Assembly: GCA_012862575.1 (NCBI GenBank) | Contig: BLSF01000044.1 | Coordinates: forward strand, 124,001-188,000 | DNA from: Parietichytrium sp. I65-24A | Taxonomy: Eukaryota; Sar; Bigyra; Thraustochytrida; Thraustochytriidae | Length of the DNA: 64,000 bases | Direction of reading: 5' to 3' | Notes under the pieces: model-generated | What the model was told of the DNA's origin: nothing | Database searches by the model: none | The model's input: the letters and a program-made list of their open reading frames with translations, nothing else | Part shown: positions 19,190 to 29,778 of the stretch, one piece after another | How the letters are laid out: every line of letters starts with the position of its first letter | Numbering within the stretch: position 1 is the first letter of the stretch | Translations under genes and position numbers: made by a program

Positions 19190-19943
19190 CTTGGCCCTGT
19201 GCGACACCGTCCCCTTTTCCCCTCTAATCCGCTCTATGTGCTCACACCAAGTATGACGCCCCAAAACAGCAAAACAACAAAACAACAAAACAACAAAACA
19301 GCGTGCGCTCGCTCGCTGTCAGCGACCTGTGGCTACGTTTGCGATACGCATACAATTGGCGCAAAGTCACTCACTTTCGACGCTCACTCTCTTCGTCTTG
19401 GCATCGCTGGGCTAACTTTTTTTCTTTTTTTACGCTAAGTCCGAGTGGGGAGTGGGCTGAGAGGGGTGTGGCGGTCGTATAGAGGTTTCAATAGGACTTG
19501 AGGAAAATGTACCTGAATTGTCTCCGAATTCTGGGTGGCGATTGTGCATGGGAAGCGCATGTATCGCTCGAGATTGAGACAGAGCGCGGTGCGTGGTAGG
19601 CGTACCCCGGCGTGATGGTAGACTACTAGAAAGGATGGGAGGATTGATTTCAGGCGATGGAGTTTTCTTGAAGTTACCAGTGTAGGATTTGGCGCGCGAG
19701 GAGAAAATCGAGCTAGGTTGCGTTGAATGGAGTGGGTGTTGTTCTTTTTTGCAATCTACTATTCCGAACAACGCGCGCAAAGGAGCGAGTTCATCGTCAT
19801 GCAGGTTAGTTTGGCACAGCTAGCGTTTATACACAAGCAAGCTCAACTCAGAGAGGTTGCCGGAGGCGGGGGCAGGCGTGGGCGAGAGCGAGAGCAAGAG
19901 CTTGGGCAGGCATCCATATTTCGACAAGAGCAAGTGAGAGTCT
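19190..19943. other. Intergenic region
   Basis: This lies between the MED31 start and the TRAPPC3 stop. It holds a CAAAA/CAACAAAA repeat just upstream of MED31 (19262-19300). Nothing else is supportable; the frame at 19430-19780 has no recognisable content. Confidence 0.5.
19262..19300. repeat. (AACAA)n microsatellite
   Basis: Tandem AACAA pentamer units lie about 75 bp upstream of the MED31 start codon, probably in its 5' UTR or promoter. Confidence 0.85.
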
Positions 19944-20630
19944 TTAATCGTCGTGATAGTCCTCGTTTGTTTGATCCTGAATGACATGCTTTAGGGTGAG
20001 GGAGACCTCTGTCCTTGGGTCGCCCATCAGTGCATCCGAAACTATTTCGCAGTCCACCGCGAGTTGGACAGACTCCAGAGCTCCCCGAAGCACGCCGCAC
20101 AAAAGATTGCAGTACTTGAGACCAGCGCATGTCGACGGTAGCTCCACGAAATCCTCCAGAGGGTTCTCCTCGAACGACAGGCTGCAGCTCGTACCTTGCT
20201 CGTTCCAAGCCTTCACTTCAGGCACGACGTTGAGAAACATCTTAAACCCCACCCGAGCAATGATTTCCGCGGTTTCCTTAAACGTCCCGCATCTGGACAG
20301 CTGCGACTTTGCCAGAAACTCATCAATCAGCCGCAGCCCAATATTGTATCCCATTTGATCCAGCTTGGAGTTGACCTGCAGAACGTATCGTCAAACACTG
20401 CGTGAGTTACAAACATCTCCGCAACACCCCCGCCTCCCCCGGAACGAGCAAGCAAGCAAACAAGCAAGCAAGCCAGCAAACAAGCAAGCACCACTCACCT
20501 GGTCCACGTCCTCATAGTTGCGAACGAGGTCGGCCACCAACGCGCCGTACGTAAGCGTGAACAGCTCCGCGTTCACCTTCTCCAGCTTGCCGAAGCAAGC
20601 GTCGCCGAGCCTGTTGTACCGCGCCTGCAT
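19944..20630 (-). CDS. TRAPPC3: TRAPP complex subunit 3 (Bet3), two exons
   Basis: This is a core subunit of the TRAPP tethering complex/Rab GEF in ER-Golgi traffic. The coding sequence is complement(19944..20375, 20499..20630). Exon 1 encodes 44 residues ending NYEDVDQ at a GTGAGT donor, and exon 2 resumes VNSKLDQMGYN after a CTGCAG acceptor, in phase 0. The spliced protein is 187 residues, against about 180 in animals. Bet3 motifs are clear: KVNAELFTLTYGALVADL, MGYNIGLRLIDEFLAKS, NPLEDFVELP and the helix LLCGVLRGALESVQLAV. The Cys that is palmitoylated or buried in Bet3 is kept (SRCGTFKETAEII, ~73). The 123-bp intron carries a GCAA-type repeat. Confidence 0.95.
20446..20490. repeat. (CAAG)n/(CAAA) repeat in TRAPPC3 intron
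   Basis: Tandem AGCAAGCAAACAAGCA units fill most of the non-splice-site part of the 123-bp intron. On the coding strand they give a TTGC/CTTG run. Confidence 0.85.
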
Positions 20631-21483
20631 TCTCTGTATTCTCTATCCCTTCCCTCTCGGCCCTGCCTTCTTCGCCCTCCTCTTTTTTCACCAGTCGCCC
20701 CTTTCTTCTTCTCTTTCCCCACTGCGAACGAAGAAGCCCAAAGCTCTTTTCATCTCTCCCTCTCTCTCACTCTCACTCTCACTACTCGAGCTCTCTACCT
20801 TATCCCATCAGTGGAACTACGGGATATTGTAGATGTGGATTAGGTGGATCATTGATAGAACTGGTCATGATGATGATGAAATGAAAAGCACGCAAGACAA
20901 GGAGTGATGAACAGTGATGAAAGAAAGTCAATCAAGATTGATTGATTGATTGATATGTCAATCAAGATTGATTGATTGATTGATATGTGTCAAGGTCAAG
21001 GGCAAGGTCAAGGATGTTGTTGATCTTGACCAGCTCACAAATTCTCAAATTCATAGTCAAAGTTCATTTCAAACTAGCATTGGCCGCCAAGTCGGGTTGG
21101 AATTGACAGTTTGGACACGTAACATGTACTCGAGTCCGGAGGATTAATCCGAGCACACGACACTTGCAGACCGAAGAGAAAGTGATCATGTTTTTGAAAA
21201 AGAATTGGGACTTTTTGATTGATAGATAAAACCACAACTTAGTTTTTTTAGATTTATTCTCGACTGAGATTGAAAAATGAATGATAAAATGAGATAAAAT
21301 GTCGCTCGCTCTCCACACGAGTATGTAGGAGAGGGGCTCAATGCTTACTTGCTTGCCGCCTCAGCAAAAGCAGAGCTGCAACTGTGTATGAGTATTTTGA
21401 ATCGGAACAGGCGAAAGATGCGCGTCGCTCTCCACCTACTCAGGACTTTCGCAAGGGAAAGAACCGGCGGCAGAGATCGACGT
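20631..21483. other. Intergenic region with duplicated palindrome
   Basis: This lies upstream of TRAPPC3 and downstream of the FW-domain gene. It contains CT-rich DNA (20690-20790), a perfect 30-bp tandem duplication with an internal palindrome (20927-20986), GTCAAGG-type repeats (20988-21030) and no supportable gene. Confidence 0.55.
20927..20986. repeat. 30-bp perfect tandem duplication containing a palindrome
   Basis: Two identical 30-base units lie back to back. Each contains TCAATCAA-GA-TTGATTGA, a perfect 8-bp inverted repeat with a 2-base centre, followed by GATT units. Two adjacent cruciform or hairpin-capable elements result. Confidence 0.9.
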
Positions 21484-23376
21484 TTATGCTTGCATATCTT
21501 CCTCGCCAACCTCGTCTACCTTGGCATCGGTAGGCTCAGGACCGTTCGGCACCGCAAAGATGGAGCACCAAAGGCGTTGACCAAAGCGGAACTTCTCTTC
21601 CTCATCTCCATCAGAACCAGTAGCTTTTTGAGCAACCGACTTGGAACTCTTCTGGGTGTAGGTAGATTGCAGACGGAAGAACGATTTGTACAGTCCCGGC
21701 AACTGCGGCGCACGAAGGGGCCCAATTGACACCTCACATTGCTGGCCAGGAGCGAGGGGTGGCACGATGCACGTTCTAGTGCTCTCCGAATGAAGCGTAT
21801 CACCCCCGATGTGGACAAGCTGACCAGAGCAAGGCCACGACTCCTGAGTGTCGTTGCGCACCACCCAAGTCTTGCTAAATTCTTGCCCCACATTGAAGCG
21901 AGCTCCATCTTCAACATTCTTGTGCATTACAAGCCTCGCAAGCTGCTTCTTCTCCCCCAAACCACCGCGGCCACGGCGACGGTGCCCGTCGTGGTGACCG
22001 CGGCCGATTCCACGTCCACGTCCGCGCCAGAACTTGTGGCCGTGATGCCCGTGATGACCGTGGTGCCCGTGATGATGTCCGTGCCCGTGATGATGTCCGT
22101 GACCGTGCATCATTGGATGACCGCCTGGCATGCCAAGCATCTCAAATGGCCTTGGAGGCATTCCAGGCATCTCGAATGGTCGCGGAGGACTTGGAGGAGT
22201 GGGAGGGGAAGGAAAAGCCCCAGATTCGCCTTTACTGGACTCCTCTGCCCCGTGGCTAAACCCCCAATGAGCCCATTTGCCACCCGGACCGCCAAACCCG
22301 CGAGGGCCGCCATGTGGACCACCTGGGCCACCGAATCCTCCTGGTCCACCAAACCCACGAGGGCCGTGAGGACCGCCATGGTGATGTGGGCCATGAGGAC
22401 CACCAGGTCCGCGTGCAGCGTCATGATGACCAAATCCGAACCCTTGGGGACCCTCGCAAGAGTTTGGTCCGCCAAACCCGCCGCGACCTCCTAATCCATG
22501 AGGTCCGCCGCGGTGGTGGCCATGATGTCCGTGCCTTCCATGGCCATGCCCGTGTCTACCATGCTTCTTTGCGTGGTGTCGCTCGTGACGCATGCTGCGA
22601 CGGAGCTCGCGGCGGGCAATGAGCCGATCGCGCTTCGCTGCCTTCAAGGCCAGCCCCAAATGAAGCATGCGTTTCTTGAAGCACTTGGGCTTCACTCCAA
22701 GCGGGAGCAGTGCACGGCCGAGAGCGGCTTGTCTGCCATCGAAAAGGGAAAGGATTGTTCCCTCGTACAACTCGCAATCTTCCTTAGACAGCTCGTGTTT
22801 CTTGCTGCCCTTGCCAAGGAAGGCCTTCATAACCACCTCCTCGACTCCTGCTTTGCGCATGTTCTTCTTCCTCGCCTTTCCCAGTCGAAGAAAGCTAGCC
22901 AGATCAGCCTCCGACTTGAACACACTCGCGAGCTCCTTGAAGTCCTCTCGTCCGTTGCCATTGACATCCTCAAAGGCCTCGTCGCTCCCAGAAGACGACG
23001 AAGATGAAGACGAAGAGCTCGAGGACACTGATTCATTGTCAGAGTCACTGTCGCCGCTCGACTCGATCGGGACACCTTCGCCGGCTTCCACCTGGACATA
23101 ATCGTCGTCTTGTTCTTGCTCCACAGGGACCGAATCTTGCACGGGAACCAGCACGTTGAAGACGGTGCCTTCAGTGCTCTGCTTGAGATCAGACTCGCTC
23201 TCCAACATGGCAAGCTCGCCGCTCTGCAGCTGCACTGCCAATGCCGCGGCAGAGATACCCAAGTTGGACTCCAATGCATGATGAAGTGCCGGAATGGTCA
23301 TTGCCTCATCGTCCAGCTGGAAGGTGCCGACGACCTGGCCGTTGTTTTGAACAATCCAAGTGCGCATATTTCTCAT
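21484..23376 (-). CDS. FW (NBR1/ILRUN-type) domain protein with giant His/Gly-rich region
   Basis: The 630-residue frame has four parts. Residues 1-75 could be a PB1-like fold (WIVQNNGQVVGTFQLDD), which is uncertain. An acidic poly-Ser block covers 90-135. A His/Gly/Pro-rich tract (~262-490) is made of GHHGH, GGPHG and GFGGPGG units. The C-terminal FW (four-tryptophan) domain spans ~492-615: FSKTWVVRNDTQESWP, LVHIGGDTL, PLAPGQQCEVSI and LPGLYKSFFRLQ. FW domains occur in the autophagy receptor NBR1 and in ILRUN. No ZZ zinc finger or UBA is visible, so equivalence to NBR1 is not shown. The His tract could bind metal or drive condensation (inference). Start at Met-1 or Met-4. Confidence 0.82.
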   Translation of the reverse strand: MRNMRTWIVQNNGQVVGTFQLDDEAMTIPALHHALESNLGISAAALAVQLQSGELAMLESESDLKQSTEGTVFNVLVPVQDSVPVEQEQDDDYVQVEAGEGVPIESSGDSDSDNESVSSSSSSSSSSSSGSDEAFEDVNGNGREDFKELASVFKSEADLASFLRLGKARKKNMRKAGVEEVVMKAFLGKGSKKHELSKEDCELYEGTILSLFDGRQAALGRALLPLGVKPKCFKKRMLHLGLALKAAKRDRLIARRELRRSMRHERHHAKKHGRHGHGHGRHGHHGHHRGGPHGLGGRGGFGGPNSCEGPQGFGFGHHDAARGPGGPHGPHHHGGPHGPRGFGGPGGFGGPGGPHGGPRGFGGPGGKWAHWGFSHGAEESSKGESGAFPSPPTPPSPPRPFEMPGMPPRPFEMLGMPGGHPMMHGHGHHHGHGHHHGHHGHHGHHGHKFWRGRGRGIGRGHHDGHRRRGRGGLGEKKQLARLVMHKNVEDGARFNVGQEFSKTWVVRNDTQESWPCSGQLVHIGGDTLHSESTRTCIVPPLAPGQQCEVSIGPLRAPQLPGLYKSFFRLQSTYTQKSSKSVAQKATGSDGDEEEKFRFGQRLWCSIFAVPNGPEPTDAKVDEVGEEDMQA

Positions 23377-23527
23377 TCTCTCTCTCTCTCTTTCTCTTTC
23401 TCTCAGTCGTGAACTTTGCTAAAATCACCAAGAATTTGCGTGGCTCAATATGACACAACGCAAATAGACGTTTTCTTTCCGTCGACTTGGCAGAATAATG
23501 TTCAGCAAATGCACAACAGGATCGGTC

Positions 23528-23535
23528 TATATATA
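23528..23535 (-). promoter_or_regulatory. Candidate TATA box of the FW-domain gene
   Basis: The minus strand reads TATATATAGA about 155 bp upstream of the FW-domain start codon. A CT/GA-rich tract lies between it and the ATG. The position fits a TATA element followed by a ~120-base 5' UTR. This is a sequence match only. Confidence 0.35.
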
Positions 23536-24699
23536 CCAACCTCTTTTCTATTGCTTTGATGTACAAGAAATCAAAGCGACCTACTCTCTCTCTCTCTCCA
23601 ACCAAACACACGCCTCACTTGCTCAACCGTAGCTGTTTCCCGGGAGCTTTTCCTCACTTCACTCACTACCGCGCCACCTTTCCCACAACCTTTGCGCACT
23701 TAATCGTTTCAAAGCCAACTCCGCCGGTCGCCGCCACCACTTGTCCTTCGCCGCACGTCACGATCAATGTACTTAGCTTTCAACTTTCAACTTTCTCTGT
23801 TGCTACTGCTACTCCTCCGCTGTTCCTGCCGTCTGCACTTTTCCTTTCTCTCGATCCCTCGCCGCGTTTGGGAACTGCTGCACTCGCCAATCTGCAACTC
23901 GCACGAGCTTCCCATTCCCACAGAGTTGAATTGTGTAGAACGGGCCGGATAAGAGTTTATAAGGAATACGCTAAGAGGGAGTGAAGAACCGTCCCCGAAG
24001 TGTTCCATGCGAGTCCTTTTTGGCCGGTTCTTTCCGAGGTAGGATCTTGACTAAGTTGTCGTTTAGTTTAAAATGGGATAAGTAGTTCTACAAACTAGAC
24101 GATGCTTAGTTTGGCCATAGTTAGTTCTTTGATACGGGACAATAAGATGCCATGTTCCTACGAAATAGTAGATCTGTTCTAATAGGGTTTAACTAGAATT
24201 GAGTAGCTGAAAAGGGAGGTTATTATGTGCTATTGTTTAGCATAGGAAGCGATGAACTACCAAAACACGCTTTCACTGAGTGAAAGTAAGGAATTCTGAG
24301 GAACTTGACTCATTTCACATTTTCACTCCCAGAAAAGTGTTCTGAAAGTGAATTCTGGAATTTCTGGAAAGGAATGAGGTGGGATGAAGTGGGAGTGACA
24401 GGAGAATGACATATATACACTGAGTACCGTACGTGTACACACGTTTAAAGTTTACACACAAAGTACTGTACTCATCGGTACTCTCGGGTAACGGTGAGGT
24501 GTTGTGTTAACAGTAAATAACCACGTCGTGGACTTGCTTTTTGCAAATTTAACAACATCTTCACCACCTTGGACAAGTAAAGTTCACCACCTTCGTCTGT
24601 ACAGCACCAAAGACAGTGCTAAGTACCGAGTCTTCGCCGAAAATCGTGGCTTGAACAAGTTTTTTTTTTTTCAACTTCGGTGCAGTCGGCTACCGCCAA

Positions 24700-25170
24700 T
24701 CCCTCCGCTCCAGAGCCGGGCAGATCGTTGTTCGAAAAGCTTCAAGTGCAGGAACCAATTTCTCCCAGGCGTACGGAATTCTCTTCAAGGCACTCGAGTG
24801 CCCTTGAGAACTTGAGCTCGGTCAGTTGCTCCAGGGCAAATCGCATGTCCATGTCCGAAGTTGCAATGTACAGGAATTGGATGATGTCCGCCAATTGCAC
24901 CTAGCTGCTCGAACACATTCTGTTCATTGAGGAGCAGCGTAGCAAGCTCCTTCTTCTCGTCACTTGCACTCCCTATTGACAAGTCGATATTCTCAGAAGT
25001 GCGAAAGCGCACTTTATGTAGGCTGAACAAGGCTGAACACCTGTGGCAAGGGCTCCGGGAAGTTTTTCGCCCGCAAGACAAACTCGCGAACTCGATCGTG
25101 GTCTTCGGGTCCATGGTGGAAACGCGCAGATCAAATTCTTGACTAGCCGCCCGGAAAATGTGAGACGAGG
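24700..25170 (-). pseudogene. Possible decayed protein-coding copy, unknown family
   Basis: Three neighbouring minus-strand stretches read like pieces of one helical protein but do not share a frame. They contain DHDRVREFVLRAKNFPEP, EKKELATLLLNEQNVFEQL and FLYIATSDMDMRFALEQL, in that order. One junction has plausible GT..AG bases but the wrong phase; another has no room for an intron. I read this as a host gene copy that has decayed, or a multi-exon gene with sequence error. I do not recognise the family. Confidence 0.2.
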
Positions 25171-26023
25171 AGCACGAGAAGATGGAGGTGCACTACTGAC
25201 AGTTGAGTCAGGGGCTTGTACAACGCACGCCAGAGGGCCATTACTGCGACTTATGCTCTGATGCACACAGTTCAATACGTATGCGCTCCCAAAAGACGCT
25301 TTTATTTCCCTTTTGGACTCACCTTCTGCTTTGCAAAAGACAATGCAAAGAGACCTTGCTCTCGAAAAGTTACTGGCACACCAAACCCTCTCTTTGCCGG
25401 TTCGGATTGTGACTACCAATGATCGTGGGACCTCTGATGCTCAAGGGTCGGGTCCTCTCGCTGGGTTCTGAGCGCAGTGGAACCAGGATTCTTTTGTTCC
25501 AAGCAGGGACTCACAGGACAGTAAAAGGGTTGCTCAACTGTTGAGTTTGATTTAAATTTGTTTTTGAACAATGCTTGGACGTTTTGGGACCTTGTTCACA
25601 TCTGGTCGGAAGGATCTCAACCATAAACTTTTCTTTCAAGTTGAACTGAGTCTCCAGCGATCTCCACTGACAGTGAATTCGAGCCAGCAGTCGTTCTACA
25701 AATCCATTTCAACTTTACAGTTAATACAAGAACACGAAACCTTTCAGGAAACAAACCACCACGCTTATCACCACCAGTTGCTCAATCCGGTCTAGCTAGA
25801 GTACCACAACCACGTGCATTGTACCACAACTTCTGCAACGCGATGCGATCTCACAAAACAAAGCCATTCTTCTTGCGAAATATAAGTTCTAAGTTCTAAT
25901 CTAATCCTGCCCGAACCTAGCTACCTACCACGCAGTTATGCAGAAGACTTCAGCACCAGCACTCTGCAGGTCCTGCGACCCCTATTCGCGAATAGTCAGT
26001 CGCCCTGGGCCTCAAGATCACCC

Positions 26024-26059
26024 CTCCCGCAGCTCCCGCAGCTCCCGCAGCTCCCGCAG
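26024..26059. repeat. (CTCCCGCAG)4 minisatellite
   Basis: Four perfect 9-base units lie about 160 bp upstream of the LSM3 start codon. Confidence 0.9.
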
Positions 26060-26220
26060 CTGTGGAAACTGTGGCACGATATCTCGGGTCCCAACAAGTC
26101 CGCTGTGGGAAAAAGAAAACGCCAAAGTAGGAGCAACGGCGTGCATTCTTTGCGCGGACGGTAGATAGCACGTAGCAGGAGGGCACTTTTGTGGGTCAGG
26201 TGCAACGCTGAGGAAGGAAG

Positions 26221-26693
26221 ATGGCGGTTGTGAAACAACCTTTGGACTTGGTGGCGCTAAGCGTGGACGAGCGCGTGTTGGTGAAATGCCGCGGGGATAG
26301 AGTGCTCCGCGGGAAGCTGCATGTGAGTTTGTGGCAGCAAGGCGGCACTTGATGACTTTGCTTGCTTGGTTGTTTGATATTCGTTGTTTGATATTCGTTG
26401 TTTGATATTTGTTGCTTGATATTCGTTGTTGGAGCTGACGGAAGATCGGTATGTGTTCGTGTTTACAGGCTTTCGACCAGCATTTGAACATGATTCTCGG
26501 CGATGTGGAGGAGACCATTCGCGAGGAGAAGGATGGCAAAGTTTTGGTGAGTGACCCTCGTGTTTGCGCTGGTGGTTTACGGGTAAGGCTGACCTGAGTA
26601 CGTTCTGCTTCGAAGGAGACAAAACGGGAGAAGGAGATGCTCTTTGTGCGTGGAGATGTGGTAATATTGGTGAGCCCGCCTGTGCAACAATGA
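26221..26693 (+). CDS. LSM3: U6 snRNA-associated Sm-like protein LSm3, three exons
   Basis: LSm3 is part of the LSm1-7 (mRNA decay) and LSm2-8 (U6 snRNP) rings. Its small exons were found by following splice sites. The coding sequence is join(26221..26322, 26469..26546, 26616..26693), with GTGAGT donors and CAG/AAG acceptors, all in phase 0. The spliced protein is 85 residues. It carries Sm1 ([20 protein letters not shown], then [20 protein letters not shown]) and Sm2 ([15 protein letters not shown]), near-identical in pattern to human LSm3. The acidic loop typical of animal LSm3 between Sm1 and Sm2 is shortened ([18 protein letters not shown]), and the N-terminal extension is only six residues. 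Introns are 146 and 69 bp. Confidence 0.95.
26371..26426. repeat. 14-bp minisatellite in LSM3 intron 1
   Basis: Four near-perfect copies of TGTTTGATATTCGT lie in tandem inside the 146-bp first intron, occupying over a third of it. Confidence 0.9.
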
Positions 26694-26877
26694 CACTTTC
26701 TGGCTGGGACGTTGTCAAGGTTATAATAACTAGTTTCGCAGCTACCTTAACACTCAATTGTTCAAAGCAATAAATAACTATATTTTTTTCGTGATCTCAG
26801 GATCGAGGATCAAATTAGAAGAAAAAAGAAAAGACCGTGATCGCGCCTAGCTGGTGATTGTATTTCCCGCCCTACTC

Positions 26878-29101
26878 TTAAACTGGGACATGCTGAACAC
26901 TTGGGCTCAAAGTCGCGTCCTCTTGGTGCTGGTGCAGAAAATCTGCTTGTAAGAGGCCATGCTCATCCATGTGCACATCGAGGTGCTTGTCGCCATGACG
27001 CATGTCTCTGTCGAAGTCAAATAAGAGATAAGGGCACCAATCGCAGCAGTATGGTCCTCCGCGATCGCCATCAAGATACGGGTCCAACCCCTTGAACGCC
27101 AACTTGACAGTCATGCTGGATACCAACATAAGAAGAGTGCCTCCCAACATGACCAGGAAAAATGGGTCTAAAATCGCATATACCACTTCAAAACATGACC
27201 GCGAGAAGCCAGCCGCATAAAGATTCTTACATAGGTCTGTGTCCTTGTCGTCTGTACCATTTACAACAGGACGTCAACAAAGAAGTCACATCACAAAACG
27301 TCGGGGTCAGTTGCGCTCACCAAGTACCATCCCTCAAAAAGGCTCCACACAAGCAGACCAACTTACCCAATATAGTATTCGTGATTTCTGGCATCTCCAA
27401 ATCGACAAGAAACAGGGCTATGAAGAAAACTTCCCACGCGCAAAAGGCCCCAAGAAAGTTTACCAAGACCATAAATTTTTTGTGCATTCCTTTGCTCATC
27501 GGAACGGTCAAATTTATGATAATCAAGCCGGCTCGCAGCAATGGGCCAAACACGACGAAAAAAGCAAATGTGCCCATCAGTAAAAAGTCAAAACCGCCTG
27601 ATGCGCCGGTGACTTTAGTAAGAGTCCAGAGTGAATACTGTCTCTCCCATTCGATACCGATTACCTTGTTTGCAATCTCAGGAAGGCTGCCAGGAACCGT
27701 TCTCTCCATCGTGTCGATGAAGATACCAGCGACTACAAGGATGGCGCTCCCAAACGCACCAAGAACGAGGAGCACATAGTTTCGCATCGGCCAAACCCTG
27801 CGGGAAACGCGTCTTATCAAAAGGACCGTTCCGGAAGTGTATTTGTCAACTGGTAACATGTCGTGATGATTCCCATGATGTGCCCCGCCCACATTATTTT
27901 CGCCTCCATCGTCGAGCGAAAATGCGTTTGCATCCGTGGAAACGAGTGAGTAGTAAGTGAAGCCAGGAGACCCCGTGGCGCCGAGCGCACCGTAAGGGGG
28001 ACAGCCCCTTCGTAGGCGAGCGTTTCTTGCCCTAGCATTGTGGTCAATCAAGTCAATGAAAAAGCTCAGCAAAAGTGATATGACTACTGCAAAGCAAAAG
28101 ATGTATATACCGTGCAGTCCTGCAATTCGAAGTTGAGCAGTACCAGACCCGGCAGTTTCAATGCCTTCAATCGCTCCTTTCGCAGCCGTCTCCACGACAC
28201 TCGGATGGTCGTACAAAAACCCTACGCCGCCCTCGCATGCCTTGCATTTGAAAAAATCAGACCACTTGGAGCAGTCCAGCTTGAGCAGCCCGACGCATAT
28301 CTCCTTTTCGGCCTGTGACTTGGTGTAGCTCTTTTTGAGTATTTCAGCTGCCTCCGGCAAAGAGCTGATAAGCCCCAATTTGATTTGCTCTGGATCTAAC
28401 GTCAAGTCGAGATTGATCACACCAATCATGACGCAAACCACAAACACGTCCGCAAGCGAGTACTTGCCGAACGTTGAAAGCCAGTAAAATGCTGTCGTCC
28501 GCGAGATCTCTTTCACAGGCTTCCAAAAATGGTAATTGAGCAAGAGGAGCTTTGCGTGGGGCCAAACGCCGGAGAAGAGTACGAGAACAGTGGCGGCAAA
28601 GCGTGGCCCAAAGGTGGATCCCAGATCGCTTGCTTTCCAGAGCTGCTTGACGGCATAACCGTACGTAAACGTCTCCACGTCCTTTTCTTGATTAAGGGTG
28701 AGGTTTACCGTCGAATCGGCCCAGCCAAGTTTTTGGAAAAGGAACTTGGCCTCCGGGTTTGTCGCCTTCAAGGTGACGTCAAGGTCCATAGAGTAGAAGA
28801 GCCTCCACATTGGGAACACTTGCCCGTAGAGGTACATCGCATGAGCGATGATCATGAACACTTGCACAACCACCGCTGAGAGTCTCGGCGTGGTCTCAAA
28901 AAAGGCCAACGAGTATCTCGGCCCGTCTTCCGCGACCAAGTGCCTATCGAAGCCAGGCGGTGTTCGTAAAACAGCTGCGTTCGCATCCATCATGCCGTTT
29001 CTTTGCGCCACGGGCGCGGCATCATCCTCCACATCGAGCTCTGCCACGACATCCTCATTTTCTCTGTGCGCCCCCTGCGCTTCCCCGTCCGCTTCACTCA
29101 T
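26878..29101 (-). CDS. PqiA-like polytopic membrane protein, two exons
   Basis: The coding sequence is complement(26878..27251, 27367..29101). The donor GTAAGT at 27366 and acceptor TACAG before 27251 join in phase 1 (..NTIL-DDKDTD..), removing a 115-bp intron. From MSEADGEA the protein is 702 residues; a Met 13 codons earlier is also in frame. The N-terminus is acidic and cytosolic-looking. About eight hydrophobic segments follow. The block WPHAKLLLL...FGKYSLADVFVV (~200-230) matches the paraquat-inducible protein A (PqiA) signature, in which PxxKxxLL is followed by GxWSMxDVF. A second set of helices (FLLMGTFAFFVVFGPLLRAG, ~520) resembles the start of another PqiA-like half. Bacterial PqiA works in envelope lipid transport; the eukaryotic role is unknown. 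The C-terminal tail is Asp/His-rich. Confidence 0.78.
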
Positions 29102-29778
29102 TCTCGAATGAAGCCAACGCCACACCACAAGAAAACCCACACGACCTACACGGCACTCGCGTGCGTGATACCGTAGTCTCGCTTACACTTCTTCTCCCGC
29201 TGCTGCTCCTGCTGCTGTTGCTACTGTTGCTGTAATCTCGCTGTCCCGCATGCAAATCCTTGCACTGCTTTGGGATGCTTTGGGATGCTTTCGATTCTTT
29301 CGATAAGCGCATTTCCCACCATGAAGACGCTATGAATGCACTGTGGCTCTGTAGTCTCTGTAGCTACATTGCTGAGGTGAACTGTGACTCTCTAAAGCTT
29401 ACCGGACCGATTGAGAACGGTCCTGACTGTGAGTACCAGTACCAGTACATGTATGGGTTGGAAAATGTTGGAGAGGGATCGTGGTGAAGCAATGAAGGAG
29501 CTTGCAATTTCGAATGAAACTGATTCGGTAAAAGTAGGTCGCCGGTATTCGGGAGATGGACGTTGTGCGACTTTGGAGATTTGATGAGATGGTGACCGGG
29601 GTCCGGCGCGCTTGGGTCGATGGAGAAAGAGCTTGGCACGAGGATGCAGCGCCGGTTGGAAAAAAGTCGAAAGAGGAAGTGAAGGGATGGAGGTTGAAGG
29701 TGGTAGGTAGGTGGTTTGAGTTGGCTTTGAGTTGAGGTGTGGGGGATTTGAATGATTTTGGAAAGATAACCTCGGCGT
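29102..29778. other. Intergenic region
   Basis: This lies between the PqiA-like start and the opine dehydrogenase stop. It contains a CTGCTG/TTGCTG run near 29200-29230 and a GTACCAGTACCAGTACAT repeat near 29434-29451. No gene is supported. Confidence 0.5.

Larger units (their letters stand above)
23377..26220. other. Long intergenic region with weak coding traces
   Basis: This lies upstream of both the FW-domain gene (minus) and LSM3 (plus). It starts with TC-rich DNA and a TATA-like element, contains short coding-like traces at 24700-25170 on the minus strand, and ends with a 9-bp tandem repeat at 26024-26059. No intact gene is supported. Confidence 0.45.
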
